A stretch of DNA of 64,000 nucleotides from Bacteroidales bacterium (GCA_021740645.1 JAIOZL010000002.1:1-64000), one strand, 5' to 3'; positions 1 through 10,024 are shown, numbered from the stretch's first letter. Numbers and translations: made by a program. The notes: generated from the letters alone by a model not told the origin.

Positions 1-2
1 AG

Positions 3-2567
3 AACATGACCGTCACGCATAACCCCATTTTATATGCCGGAGTAACCAGTTTTGATGTCACGGCCAATGAGGGCGCCCTGATCTGTCTGACGGTCAATGG
101 TGAGATCATCGGTACAGGTGAAGCTACGGGTACACCGGTAACCATCGATATTCCCGGACAGGTTCCTCCAGACCAGGTTATCGTTACAATAACACTGCAA
201 AATTTCTATCGTTATTCAGCAGTCGTTGAAGTTATCCCTCCTACTGGACCTTATGTAGTTCGTGAATCCTTTACCATTAATGACGCTACTGGCGGAAACG
301 GAGATGGTTTAATGGATTATGGCGAATCCAATTTATTATCGCTCACTGTTGAGAATGTTGGTGTACAACAAGCGGATAACGTTGTAGTTACCCTAAGCAC
401 AACCGACACTTATATTACAATTACAGATAACACGGAAGCTTATGGAAATATCGCTGCAGGTGCTACTGCTGTTATGGCGGATGGTTTTGCATACGATGTG
501 GCCAACGATATTCCTGATGGGCACAATGCTGCTTTTGAAGTATCTGCAACCGACGGAACCGATACATGGGTAAGTAACTTTGTGATTGAAGGTCACGCCC
601 CTGTGCTTGAATTTATTGATTTTGTAATCAATGATCCTACCGGAAATGGAAACGGAAAAATTGATCCGGGTGAAACTGTAGATATTGTTATAAACGTTGA
701 AAACTCGGGATCAAGCCAGGCTTTAAATATTGGTGGCGATCTTTCGGTTGTTGATCCTTACCTGGTGATCAATTCCGGAAATATGGCGTTTGGTAATCTT
801 TTGCCAGGTGCTGCAGGAAATGCCACCTTTAGTGCTACTGCTGCATCCAATACCCCGGCTGGCTATATCGCAAGTATTGAATTTAATATGGAAGGCGACC
901 TCGGAATTACCGGCTCAGGTATGTTTGATGTCGTGATTGGCCAAATTCCTGTTCTAATTCTTGACCTTGATGGAAACCAAAATTCAGCGACAGAAATGGA
1001 AGACGCCATTGCCGATATGGAAGTGGCTTTCGAAACACTTACCTCTTTCCCACCCGATCTCAACTTATATTCAAATATATTTGTTTGTCTTGGAATTTAC
1101 AGCGACAATCATGTGCTTTCAAGCAGTGAGGGAACAACGCTTGCCAATTACCTGAACAATGGCGGGAATTTATATATGGAAGGTGGTGATACCTGGTACT
1201 ACGACTCACAAACTGCTGTCCATGCGATGTTTGGAATTAACGGAACAAGTGATGGATCAAGCGATATGGGAACCGTGGTTGGTCAGGCCGGTACAATTAC
1301 CGATGGCATGACCTTTAATTATTCTGGTGATAATAGCTGGATGGATCATATAGAGCCAACAGGATCAGCTGTTAAGATTTTCCAGAATCAATCACCGAGT
1401 TATGGAACAGCTGTTGCTTATGAAGAAGGCTCTTACAATACCATTGGAGCTTCCCACGAGTTCGGCGGGCTTGATGATGGTTCATCTCCATCTACAAAAG
1501 TTGAATTAATGGCTCAGTATCTCGACTTTCTGGGAATAACCATGTCGATCAATGCTTCATTCGGTTCAAGCACAACAGAAGTTTGTGAAAATGGCACAGT
1601 TGACTTTTTCGACCAATCATCAGGTGGTGCCATTAGTTGGAGCTGGACCTTCGAAGGAGGTACCCCTGCAACTTCTGCGATGCAAAACCCAACGATTACC
1701 TATTCAATTGCTGGTTTATATGATGTGACGTTAGAGGTGTCTGATGGAACAGAAACTTCAAGCATTACACTTAATGACTATATTAATGTAATTGTAAGCC
1801 CCGATATTCCCGGAAGTCCTTCCGGCCCTGCCATGGTTTGTGCAGATATGGGTAGCAGTTCCTACAATACTTCCGGTAGTATTGGTGCTGATACTTATGA
1901 CTGGGTTCTAGACCCATCATCAGCTGGAACAATTTCAGGGAGTGGTACCAGCATAACCATTAGCTGGCAATCGGGATTCCTTGGTGATGCTACTCTGAAA
2001 GTAGCTGCCGGAAATGATTGCGGGATGAGTGCTTACTCTGCTAATTTTGATATTTCAGTTTATTTACCAGAGGTTACCCTTGATCCATTCGAAGATGTTT
2101 GTCTGCAATGGCCTGCATTTGAGTTGACAGGTGGATTACCAGAAGGCGGTGTATATTCGGGAGCAGGAGTAGATAATGGTTGGTTCGACCCATCAGTTGC
2201 AGGAATGGGAACACATACCATTACCTATACATATGAAGATCCGAATGGATGTAGTAATTATATGGAAGAAACTATCCTGGTTGATCCATGTACAGGTGTG
2301 GGAGAAAATGACCTTAATAAGGCCGTATCCATTTTCCCGAATCCGAATAATGGTAGTTTTACACTTCAACTGGCTCTTGATCAAAACGAAGTTATCGACA
2401 TTGCTATTTACAATGCACTTAATGAAATGGTGTATAGCGAAAACAATGTTTCAAATAAAGATTACAGTGGCATCATTGATCTGAGCAATTATGCACAGGG
2501 GATTTATTACCTGAGGATTAAAGGTTTGGATCAGAATGTTGTTAAAAAGATTATTATTCAGGAATAG
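3..2567 (+). CDS. C-terminal part of a gingipain-like (peptidase C25 family) T9SS-secreted protein, 5' end outside window
   Basis: The frame is open from the first bases of the window, so the true start lies upstream; the first ATG at 6 is internal. The visible part begins with an Ig-like segment (residues 1-80, 'GALICLTVNGEIIGTG') of the type that follows the catalytic domain in Bacteroidota C25 peptidases. Next come two CARDB-like repeats ('NGDGLMDYGE' and 'NGNGKIDPGE', about 85-310), a class I amidotransferase/ThuA-like fold (about 312-515), a PKD domain (about 517-600), a region shared with the next gene, and a T9SS type A sorting domain (about 770-853, starting 'FPNPNNGSF'). The C25 assignment rests on this architecture, because the catalytic Cys/His would lie outside the window. 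It is expected to be an outer-surface or secreted protease. The next gene follows after about 100 bases with related C-terminal domains. Confidence 0.8.
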   Translation, partial: NMTVTHNPILYAGVTSFDVTANEGALICLTVNGEIIGTGEATGTPVTIDIPGQVPPDQVIVTITLQNFYRYSAVVEVIPPTGPYVVRESFTINDATGGNGDGLMDYGESNLLSLTVENVGVQQADNVVVTLSTTDTYITITDNTEAYGNIAAGATAVMADGFAYDVANDIPDGHNAAFEVSATDGTDTWVSNFVIEGHAPVLEFIDFVINDPTGNGNGKIDPGETVDIVINVENSGSSQALNIGGDLSVVDPYLVINSGNMAFGNLLPGAAGNATFSATAASNTPAGYIASIEFNMEGDLGITGSGMFDVVIGQIPVLILDLDGNQNSATEMEDAIADMEVAFETLTSFPPDLNLYSNIFVCLGIYSDNHVLSSSEGTTLANYLNNGGNLYMEGGDTWYYDSQTAVHAMFGINGTSDGSSDMGTVVGQAGTITDGMTFNYSGDNSWMDHIEPTGSAVKIFQNQSPSYGTAVAYEEGSYNTIGASHEFGGLDDGSSPSTKVELMAQYLDFLGITMSINASFGSSTTEVCENGTVDFFDQSSGGAISWSWTFEGGTPATSAMQNPTITYSIAGLYDVTLEVSDGTETSSITLNDYINVIVSPDIPGSPSGPAMVCADMGSSSYNTSGSIGADTYDWVLDPSSAGTISGSGTSITISWQSGFLGDATLKVAAGNDCGMSAYSANFDISVYLPEVTLDPFEDVCLQWPAFELTGGLPEGGVYSGAGVDNGWFDPSVAGMGTHTITYTYEDPNGCSNYMEETILVDPCTGVGENDLNKAVSIFPNPNNGSFTLQLALDQNEVIDIAIYNALNEMVYSENNVSNKDYSGIIDLSNYAQGIYYLRIKGLDQNVVKKIIIQE

Positions 2568-2593
2568 AGAATAGTAAGACTAAATAGGTAATT

Positions 2594-2631
2594 GAAAATT
2601 GCGTAATTTTGTCAAAAATTGCGCAATTTTC
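2594..2631. terminator. inverted repeat after the gingipain-like gene
   Basis: GAAAATTGCG at 2594-2603 pairs perfectly with CGCAATTTTC at 2622-2631 across an 18-base loop. It starts about 26 bases after the stop codon. There is no clean T-run after it, so termination is only a guess. Confidence 0.35.
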
Positions 2632-2667
2632 GGTTATATTAACTGCAAAAAAATTAAAAAAATAGAT

Positions 2668-4203
2668 ATGAAACGAATTTTACTTTTAATCGCGATGCTG
2701 ATATTTTTTGGACTCTCAGGCGTAATAAACCCGGCAAATGCCCAATTAAATATACTCGATTCTAAAGCGGTCTCCATCGAAGACTTTGAAACCGGTAATT
2801 TCTCACAATACAATTGGCAGCAAGGAGGTGTTGCTGAATGGTCTGTGACCGATGCCAGCCCCTATGAAGGAACTTATAGTGCGAAATCTGGCCTAATTAC
2901 ACACAACCAGACTACAAGCATATCTCTTGACTGGGAAGTTTATGCTCAGGATACCTTATCCTTTTGGTACAAAGTATCTTCAGAAAATAACTACGACTAT
3001 CTTTCATTTTATATTGATGGAAGTTTGCAGGACGAATGGTCAGGAATTGTACCCTGGACAGAATATATTACCGTAGTTGGGGTTGGTTCTCATACCTTTA
3101 CATGGGAATACAATAAAGACATTAGCGTTTCGAGTAATGAAGACGCGTGTTGGGTAGATTATATTACCTTCCCCCCTGAAGAGATAGAGGCTAATTTTGC
3201 CGCTGATACTACTTATCATTGTGAAGGAGATGCCGTGTATTTCTATGACGAGTCAATTGGACCGGTAACAGAATGGTATTGGGTATTTGAAGGAGCCACT
3301 CCTAACACTTCAACGTTGCAAAATCCTGTAGTTGGTTATGCAAATGAAGGCTCTTTTGACGTATTCCTTGAAGTTACTGATGGTGTGGAAACGGCTACGC
3401 TTTATCTCCTCGACTACATACAGGTGGGTTCTACTCCTAATCAGGCTCCTACACCAACGGGTATCGCATTTTTATGCGCTAGCTGGGGCAATAGTACGTA
3501 CAGTATTTCGGGAATGGGTGGCGTGAATTCCTATGATTGGATGCTTACACCCCCGGAAGCAGGTTCTGTTTCGGGTAGCAATACAAACGTTACGGTGCTT
3601 TGGACTCCCGGATATCTCGGGCAGGCTCAACTTAGCGTGGCTGGAATAAATTATTGCGGAATAGGTGTTTATTCTAATCCGCTCACAATTACCAGGTATC
3701 TTCCTAATGTTACCTTAACTGTCCCCGGTTATGTTTCAATCTCAACCCCACCCTTTGAATTAACAGGGGGTTCTCCGGCAGGAGGGGATTACAGTGGCCC
3801 GGGTGTCTCCAACGGAATGTTTGATCCTGCAGCAGCAGGATTGGGCGAACATTCCATTTCCTATGAATATACCGATGTAAACTTTTGTTCAAATTCTGCA
3901 AGTGCTATACTTACAGTAACGGAATTTACAGATATAAACGAATTGGCAGATAAATCTGAATTGTATGTTTATCCTAATCCAAATAATGGTTTATTCAGTG
4001 TTAAAGTTAATTTGGAAACAGGCTTTATTGGAGACCTGAAAATTATAAATATGATTGGTAAACAAGTTTTCGAACTAAATAATTATCAGGTTGAGCAAAA
4101 CAATATATTAGAACTCGATCTAACTTATCTTCCTTCAGGAATTTACTTTTTAAATTTTAAAGGACAGGATGTAAATATCTTACAAAAGATTATCATTCGA
4201 TAG
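2668..4203 (+). CDS. secreted protein with jelly-roll, PKD and T9SS sorting domains
   Basis: I place the start at the ATG at 2668 because it opens a clear signal peptide (MKRILLLIAMLIFFGLSG, ending near NAQ). The longer reading from TTG at 2599 runs through a hairpin and adds charged residues before the signal. After cleavage comes a MAM/jelly-roll-like domain ('FETGNFSQYNW' to 'CWVDYITFPP', about 35-175), a PKD domain (about 180-260), an Ig-like region, and a T9SS type A sorting domain ('YPNPNNGLFSVKV', C-terminal 80 residues). No catalytic domain is visible, so it may be a binding or structural surface protein. The last 340 or so residues follow the same domain order as the preceding protein and many residues match, so the two are paralogous there. 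A strong terminator follows. Confidence 0.8.
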   Translation: MKRILLLIAMLIFFGLSGVINPANAQLNILDSKAVSIEDFETGNFSQYNWQQGGVAEWSVTDASPYEGTYSAKSGLITHNQTTSISLDWEVYAQDTLSFWYKVSSENNYDYLSFYIDGSLQDEWSGIVPWTEYITVVGVGSHTFTWEYNKDISVSSNEDACWVDYITFPPEEIEANFAADTTYHCEGDAVYFYDESIGPVTEWYWVFEGATPNTSTLQNPVVGYANEGSFDVFLEVTDGVETATLYLLDYIQVGSTPNQAPTPTGIAFLCASWGNSTYSISGMGGVNSYDWMLTPPEAGSVSGSNTNVTVLWTPGYLGQAQLSVAGINYCGIGVYSNPLTITRYLPNVTLTVPGYVSISTPPFELTGGSPAGGDYSGPGVSNGMFDPAAAGLGEHSISYEYTDVNFCSNSASAILTVTEFTDINELADKSELYVYPNPNNGLFSVKVNLETGFIGDLKIINMIGKQVFELNNYQVEQNNILELDLTYLPSGIYFLNFKGQDVNILQKIIIR

Positions 4204-4223
4204 GTTTATCTATCCATAATATA

Positions 4224-4260
4224 AAAAATGGCGCAGGGAAAAATTCTATGCGCCATTTTT
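4224..4260 (+). terminator. Rho-independent terminator
   Basis: AAAAATGGCGCA (4224-4235) pairs perfectly with TGCGCCATTTTT (4249-4260) around a 13-base loop, with a T-run on the right and an A-run on the left. It begins about 20 bases after the stop of the jelly-roll/PKD gene and could work in either direction. Confidence 0.9.
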
Positions 4261-4323
4261 CATTGTGTTATCAGGATTTTGTAAAACATCAACGCGGCTA
4301 CATATCTTTTGTCCTAAATGTCT

Positions 4324-4331
4324 TATTTTTG
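4324..4331 (+). promoter_or_regulatory. Bacteroidota -7 promoter element for the cysteine peptidase gene
   Basis: TATTTTTG matches the TAnnTTTG -7 consensus. It predicts a transcript start near 4337, about 10 bases before the ATG at 4347. No TTTG is present at the usual -33 spacing, so this is a one-element call. Confidence 0.5.
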
Positions 4332-4346
4332 CTATTTAATCTATCG

Positions 4347-7300
4347 ATGATCATGAAGAAAATCAATTGTATTATAAATGTAGTATTAGTTTACATTTTT
4401 CTTATTTCCACTAATCTTTTTGCGCAGCAACAAAACATTCCAATAGGACTGGATGATTTACCACTTCTATCGAAGGAGGATTCAGCAGGGCTGGCGAACC
4501 TCCCTATTTTAACGATGCCTGAATGGATGCAGGGATCTAATGCCAAAACCCTGCCTGAATGGGTAGACAATTCTACAGAAATATACTGGCGGCCGGTATT
4601 TGCGCAGGAGCAATATGAATGCGGGCAGGCAAGTGGTATAGGGCTTGGTTTTGCTTATGAGATCAACCGGATGCGTGATGTAGCAGGAACTGAACCGGAA
4701 AATCAATATGCCACTCATTTTACTTGGAATTTTGGGAACGGAGGTAATGGTTGGTATGGAGTCAGCTATTTTCATAGTTTTGAAATTGTAAAATGGGAGG
4801 GAACCCCTAATGTTGAGGTATATGGCGGAATGACCGCAGGTGGTCCCGACAGATGGTTGTCAGGCTATGATAATTATTATCATTTAATGCATAACCGGAT
4901 TTCTGAAGTCTATCAAATTCAACTTTCCACAGAAGAAGGAATAAATACATTAAAAAACTGGATTCATAATCATCTTGAAGGTGCTGATGATGGGGGTGTG
5001 GCAAATTTTTATACCAATGCACCGGGAGGCATGCCTACTTTGCCGGCAGGTACCCCTGAGGCAGGTAAATACGTTGTTACCGGCTGGACTTCGGCCAACC
5101 ATGGATTAACCATTTGTGGTTATCATGATTCTATCCGATGGGATTACAACAACGATGGCCAGTACACAAACAATATCGATTTAAATAACGATGGCATCAT
5201 TACACCCCGGGATTGGGAAATTGGCGGACTAAAATTTGCGAATACTTATAGCGGCGGCCCCTCCTTTGGAAATAACGGATTTTGTTATATGATGTATAAG
5301 TCGTGTGCAGACCCTTACGGAGGTGGAGGAATCTGGAATAATGCCGCTCATGTATTGTATGCTAAAACCAATGTGGAACCGCAGCTTACGGCTAAATTTA
5401 CCTTAACATACGACTGCCGTGATAGGATCAGGATACAAATGGGTATGTCGACGAATGAAAATGCCAATTCGCCGGATTATGTCCTCGGATTTCCCATGTT
5501 CAATTTTCAGGCGGGCTGTAACTACATGCAGGGAGGAACTTTGCCAGAAAATAAAACCATTGAAATAGGCCTGGATATTACCCCATTTCTTAATATGATG
5601 GATCCGGGGACACCGGCACGATATTTCCTTCTGGTTCAGGAGCAGGACCCCGAAGGATGGGGTAACGGTGAGGTCAACAGTTTTTCAGTAATTGATTATA
5701 CTAATGGAATTGAAGAAGTTCTTTCTGATCAGTTTAATGTACCCATTGTGGCAGATGGTTTAACCAAGTTATGGGTCAATCATTCGGTTAGTTACGATCC
5801 CGTTTTTATTACTAATGATACCATTCCCAAGGCCACTGTTTATGAGCCTTATAGTCTACAATTAGAGGCTGATGGCGGCACAGCACCTTACCTCTGGGAT
5901 TTTGATATGAACTTTGTTGAAACACCATTTACTCAACCATTTCCAATGGTCACACAGGAGCAGTTATCTCCCTCAAATGCAAATACTGGCTATGTGACCA
6001 AACAACTTGGCTTTACTTTCCCATTTTACGGACAGGATTTTGACGAAGTGAGGGTTCATGTTGACGGGTATATCACCTTTGAGGATTTCTTAACTTGGCC
6101 CTACCAGATTTATGATTTTCTGAAATGGGCAAAAAACAAATACATATCTCCCTTCCAGGCTGATCTCAGGTTATATGCAGATGATAATATGTGGTATCAG
6201 GGTGATGAAAACTCTGCCACCTTTCGCTGGCATACTTCTGTTAATGGTTACGAAAATACTTCTGAATTAAATTTTGCAGTCCAGTTGTTCAAAAATGGCG
6301 ACATTGCTTTTTATTATGGTGATGTGAATGATTATCCTGAGATGGAATGGCTTTCTGGCATCGCATCAGGGAATACAAAATTTTACCAGTTTTCTGAGGT
6401 ACACAATGATGAAAATATACCCTCCTCCCTGAAACTTGATTTTGAGGCGAATCAATACCCCAAAGGCTTTACGGTTTCACGTTATGGTGAATTTGCTGGA
6501 ACCGCAACTGAAACTTATGATGACCTGGAGGTCAGGTTTTTGGTGACCGATGAAAATAATATCTCCAGCTCCAAAAAACTCCTCTTTTCAACGGATGGTT
6601 CAAACTACCTGGTAGTAAAGAATTTCATAGTTAATTCAGGAGATGATGATGTTATAGAATTTGGCGAAACGGTTAACCTTACTGTCCAGATTGAAAGCCT
6701 GGGCCTAGTAAATATCTATGGTGCTCAAATGGCAATAAACTGCACAGATGAATTCCTAAGCTTGATTGATAGCACGGAGGTATTAGGTGATTTTTCTCCG
6801 GGAGAGATTAAAGAGTTTACTTCTGCTTTTACATTTGATGTTTCTAACTTTGTTCCGGACGAACATTCAATTGACCTGAATACTTTTATTGAGGATAGCT
6901 CGGGAGATGACTGGTCAAGCCACATATACCTCACTGCTTTTGCTCCGGAGATAAATGCCCTTAATTTAGAAGTGGTCGATGGGGAAAACGGTGGCCTTGA
7001 CCCGGGTGAAACGGCAGATATCATTATCACACTTTTTAATAGTGGTGGCGCTGATGCTTATGAAATTCTTGCTGAATTAACTTCTTCGGATCCTTATATT
7101 GTTATAAATAATTCAAGCGCTTTATTGCCAGAAATTAACCCAGGATCTACCGGTGAAGTGGTATTTAATGTTACTGCTTCGGATGAAGTTCCTGTGGGGT
7201 ATGTACTGGAGTTTGACCTGAATATTCAGGCAAATAATGATTACAACAACCTTGACCAGGTGTATATTATCTGTGGCCTCCTGAACGAAGGATTTGAAAC

Positions 7301-8321
7301 GGCAAATTTTGTTGCATATCCTTGGTTGTTTGGCGGTGATGCGGAATGGATAATAGATGACATAGAGTTGTGGGAGGGATCATATAGTGCAAAATCAGGA
7401 GATATTGAGGATAACGAAACCTCTTCGATGGAATTGGAATTGTATGTATTGGGAACGGGCGAAATCAGTTTTTACAAAAAAGTTTCGAGTGAAGCCAATT
7501 ATGACTACTTACATTTTTATATTGATGGAGTGGATATGGATTCCTGGGCTGGAGAACAGGATTGGACACAACAATCTTATCCTGTCGGGCAGGGAATACA
7601 TACCTTTAAGTGGGCTTTTGAAAAGGACTATTCGGTAAGCAATGGATCTGATTGTGCCTGGATTGATTATATCTTGTTTCCCCCATTTGGGGATACTGAC
7701 CCCCAGCTTTTACTTGATCCTGAATCTATTTTAGTAACCCTTAATGAAAATACCATGGCGTATGATACGGTACATATTCTGAATGAAGGCAGTGGGCCCT
7801 TATTTTATACCATGGAAATAGTTGATACTACTGGTAATCCGGTGGAATGGCTATCCATTGAGTCTTCTTTTGGTGGTCTTAATCCCGGAGGACAGGATGA
7901 TATTGCCATAGGTTTTGATGCTTCACAGTTAGAAGCCGGACTCTACAATGCAGAGATTATTATCACGGATCATATGGAGAACGAGTACCTGGTTGTTTGC
8001 TGGCTTTATCTCGACCTTGCCACAGGTATATCTGAGCAGAATCACGATATATTTATTGGGAATAATCCGAACCCTTTTGATCAGACCACGTCTATTTGGT
8101 TTGAGCAAAATGAACCCTCCACAGTTACGCTGGAGGTTTACAATTATTATGGTAAAAAGGTTAAAACAATACTTTCATCAGAAATAATGAATCCTGGAAA
8201 ACACAATGTTGTATGGAATGCAACTACTGATGCAGGAGTGCGTGTTTCAAACGGCATTTATTTTTACCGGATTAAAATGAATGAAAAATCTTTTACCGGA
8301 AAAATGATTCTAATGGATTAA
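4347..8321 (+). CDS. secreted papain-like (C1-type) cysteine peptidase with T9SS sorting domain
   Basis: The start is the ATG at 4347 (MIMKKINCIIN, with a signal peptide ending at about FAQ). The earlier in-frame ATG at 4248 lies inside a terminator hairpin. The protein is about 1324 aa. A papain-like triad is visible in order: Cys92 in 'QYECGQASG', His252 in 'SANHGLTICGYHD' and Asn299 in 'LKFANTYSG'. Between His and Asn sits an insert with two EF-hand-like loops ('DYNNDGQY' and 'DLNNDGIITPRDWE'), which suggests calcium binding. Further on are a beta-rich domain ('FPFYGQDFDEVRVHVDGYITF' region), two CARDB-like repeats, a jelly-roll domain like that of the upstream protein, and a FlgD-like C-terminal sorting domain ('NPNPFDQTTSI'). 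It is probably an extracellular protease. The family call comes from motif reading only. Confidence 0.75.
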   Translation: MIMKKINCIINVVLVYIFLISTNLFAQQQNIPIGLDDLPLLSKEDSAGLANLPILTMPEWMQGSNAKTLPEWVDNSTEIYWRPVFAQEQYECGQASGIGLGFAYEINRMRDVAGTEPENQYATHFTWNFGNGGNGWYGVSYFHSFEIVKWEGTPNVEVYGGMTAGGPDRWLSGYDNYYHLMHNRISEVYQIQLSTEEGINTLKNWIHNHLEGADDGGVANFYTNAPGGMPTLPAGTPEAGKYVVTGWTSANHGLTICGYHDSIRWDYNNDGQYTNNIDLNNDGIITPRDWEIGGLKFANTYSGGPSFGNNGFCYMMYKSCADPYGGGGIWNNAAHVLYAKTNVEPQLTAKFTLTYDCRDRIRIQMGMSTNENANSPDYVLGFPMFNFQAGCNYMQGGTLPENKTIEIGLDITPFLNMMDPGTPARYFLLVQEQDPEGWGNGEVNSFSVIDYTNGIEEVLSDQFNVPIVADGLTKLWVNHSVSYDPVFITNDTIPKATVYEPYSLQLEADGGTAPYLWDFDMNFVETPFTQPFPMVTQEQLSPSNANTGYVTKQLGFTFPFYGQDFDEVRVHVDGYITFEDFLTWPYQIYDFLKWAKNKYISPFQADLRLYADDNMWYQGDENSATFRWHTSVNGYENTSELNFAVQLFKNGDIAFYYGDVNDYPEMEWLSGIASGNTKFYQFSEVHNDENIPSSLKLDFEANQYPKGFTVSRYGEFAGTATETYDDLEVRFLVTDENNISSSKKLLFSTDGSNYLVVKNFIVNSGDDDVIEFGETVNLTVQIESLGLVNIYGAQMAINCTDEFLSLIDSTEVLGDFSPGEIKEFTSAFTFDVSNFVPDEHSIDLNTFIEDSSGDDWSSHIYLTAFAPEINALNLEVVDGENGGLDPGETADIIITLFNSGGADAYEILAELTSSDPYIVINNSSALLPEINPGSTGEVVFNVTASDEVPVGYVLEFDLNIQANNDYNNLDQVYIICGLLNEGFETANFVAYPWLFGGDAEWIIDDIELWEGSYSAKSGDIEDNETSSMELELYVLGTGEISFYKKVSSEANYDYLHFYIDGVDMDSWAGEQDWTQQSYPVGQGIHTFKWAFEKDYSVSNGSDCAWIDYILFPPFGDTDPQLLLDPESILVTLNENTMAYDTVHILNEGSGPLFYTMEIVDTTGNPVEWLSIESSFGGLNPGGQDDIAIGFDASQLEAGLYNAEIIITDHMENEYLVVCWLYLDLATGISEQNHDIFIGNNPNPFDQTTSIWFEQNEPSTVTLEVYNYYGKKVKTILSSEIMNPGKHNVVWNATTDAGVRVSNGIYFYRIKMNEKSFTGKMILMD

Positions 8322-8359
8322 AACATTTACGAAGGAAAGAAAAATTAATAGCCGAAATA

Positions 8360-9967
8360 TTATTCAGACAATAACATTTTTTCTGCTTCAATTTGAAGCA
8401 TCTCATCTAGGGTAAGGTACAGGCCTTCAGCTTTGTCTTTAATTTTCTCAATTAACAGGCTGTCGTTTTTAAGCTGCTCTTTGTAGTGGTTTATTTGCTG
8501 AAATCTATTATAGGCATCCGGGAAATTGGTTTTAAACATATAGTCTGCCTCCATAGATACGGTTTCATCCAGGCTTAATCCTTTTTCTTCAGCTTTTGCC
8601 CTTACAAGGTTTAACCAGTTTTGATCTGCCCGTATGGCTTCTTCATAATGTTTCTGTCCCCTGAAGGTCATGTAGTTTTCTGGTTCGTTCTCATGATACA
8701 CGTAGTTGGCTTCTTTTTCAAGTATGATTTCAAATGGAATTCCCTGGTTTTCTGCTTTAGCAATCACTTTGTCAATCCATTCTGTATAAATCCAAATGTT
8801 TGCCTTGTAATTATAGGTTTTATCATACACTGAGTTTTCGCCATAAAGGGCATATAACTTATCAATAAAACCCCAATCAAATTTATGTAGAAATCTTTCC
8901 GTAACCATTAACAAAATTATGTTCTGCTTTTCCACTTGCTCTTTAAGGTCGAGGTCAGTGGCGAAGGTAGGATTTTTATAATACTCCGGATATACCAGGT
9001 TCCCGAAATACCAGAAGGCCTCGTTATTAAATAAATACCTTGTTATCCCTGTATTGTAAATATTCCAGTAATAGCTGTCAGCAATGGTCAACATCATTGG
9101 CCTGGGTTTGTTAGGGTTGTTTTCAAAGCGTATCAAAGGATAGGCGAGAGTATCGTATTCAGGCAGTCTGAAAAGAAGGTTTAAAGCGGCTCCCATGTCA
9201 TAATCCGGTTTTTTCGCCCGGGTTTGAATCTTCAGTGAATCAATATACATGTCGTTCAGGTCGATATCCCGAACGTGCTCCAGGTATTTAACGAGGGAGT
9301 CAACGGCAATTGACATCCCATAAAGACTCCAGTGAGTGCCATACCTTGGATATAAGGGATATTGGGTGTTACCTTTCAATTGTTTAAACCACTGATTAAA
9401 ATCGATGAAGTTGACTTCATGATTTTTAGCCTTATTTACAAAATATTCATAATTTGTTTTGGGATTATTGCGGGTAAGGTATTCATTGGGTATAAACTCC
9501 GGATAAAAGGAGGCTTTGCCAGGCTCAAAAACAAGTATTAAATCGATATCAAATTCCTTTTTCAGATGTTCCTGTACAAATTTCAGTTTTCGTATTCTCT
9601 TATCTATGGTAGATTCACCAAGGAAATCTCCACCATTGAGAGTCCGGATATAGTCGTATTCAATCAATTGTCTTTCCTTGCACAATACCACCCCCTCTGC
9701 ATGGGGTATATCAAACAGGCTATAGTCCAATTGATTGGTGATGCGAACCAAAATGTTTCTAAAACCGATATTCTCTTCCAGGTAAGTATCAAAAGCAGAT
9801 TGAAAGCTTCCATCAAACCATGAGGCCCAGGAATAGGAAGGTTGTTTGGCAAGGACAAAATCACCATCCAGCGCCGGAACCCTGAATAAGCGATATTCTT
9901 TTTGAATTGCCGGAAGTACCAGCAAAACTAAAATGATCCCTAATCCTATTTTTTCAATTACTTTCAA
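8360..9967 (-). CDS. AlgJ/AlgX-like SGNH-fold O-acetyltransferase component
   Basis: It is 535 aa with one N-terminal membrane anchor (about 8-22). It has the permuted SGNH signature of AlgJ/AlgX/DHHW proteins: 'YGTHWS' (His212) before 'IADSYY' (Ser298). In AlgX the residue two before His is a catalytic Asp; here it is Gly210, so activity is uncertain. The last 140 residues hold three related helical repeats of the form W-x2-x-V-x-AKAE-x-x-G-x-x-x-[DE]E-x4-EA-x-Y (397-424, 451-478, 505-535), which I do not know from this family. It lies 47 bases downstream of an AlgI-like MBOAT gene on the same strand, the usual pairing for acetylating a polysaccharide in the periplasm. It converges with the cysteine peptidase gene. 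Confidence 0.75.
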   Translation of the reverse strand: MKVIEKIGLGIILVLLVLPAIQKEYRLFRVPALDGDFVLAKQPSYSWASWFDGSFQSAFDTYLEENIGFRNILVRITNQLDYSLFDIPHAEGVVLCKERQLIEYDYIRTLNGGDFLGESTIDKRIRKLKFVQEHLKKEFDIDLILVFEPGKASFYPEFIPNEYLTRNNPKTNYEYFVNKAKNHEVNFIDFNQWFKQLKGNTQYPLYPRYGTHWSLYGMSIAVDSLVKYLEHVRDIDLNDMYIDSLKIQTRAKKPDYDMGAALNLLFRLPEYDTLAYPLIRFENNPNKPRPMMLTIADSYYWNIYNTGITRYLFNNEAFWYFGNLVYPEYYKNPTFATDLDLKEQVEKQNIILLMVTERFLHKFDWGFIDKLYALYGENSVYDKTYNYKANIWIYTEWIDKVIAKAENQGIPFEIILEKEANYVYHENEPENYMTFRGQKHYEEAIRADQNWLNLVRAKAEEKGLSLDETVSMEADYMFKTNFPDAYNRFQQINHYKEQLKNDSLLIEKIKDKAEGLYLTLDEMLQIEAEKMLLSE

Positions 9968-9970
9968 ATT

Positions 9971-10024
9971 CTCTAAAGTCTAAAGTCTAAAGTCTAATAT
10001 CTAACCTCTAATATCTAAAATCTA
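9971..10024. repeat. short degenerate tandem repeat (TCTAAAG-like units)
   Basis: Three near-perfect CTAAAGT units are followed by diverged TCTAATA/TCTAAAA units. They fill the gap between the MBOAT stop codon and the AlgX-like start and overlap the last codons of the MBOAT gene. Confidence 0.8.

Noticed and set aside
2599..2667. TTG start for the PKD/jelly-roll protein
   Set aside because: The added residues come from a hairpin and precede a complete signal peptide at 2668.
4248..4346. Upstream in-frame ATG for the cysteine peptidase
   Set aside because: It is inside the terminator stem and upstream of the -7 box and signal peptide.
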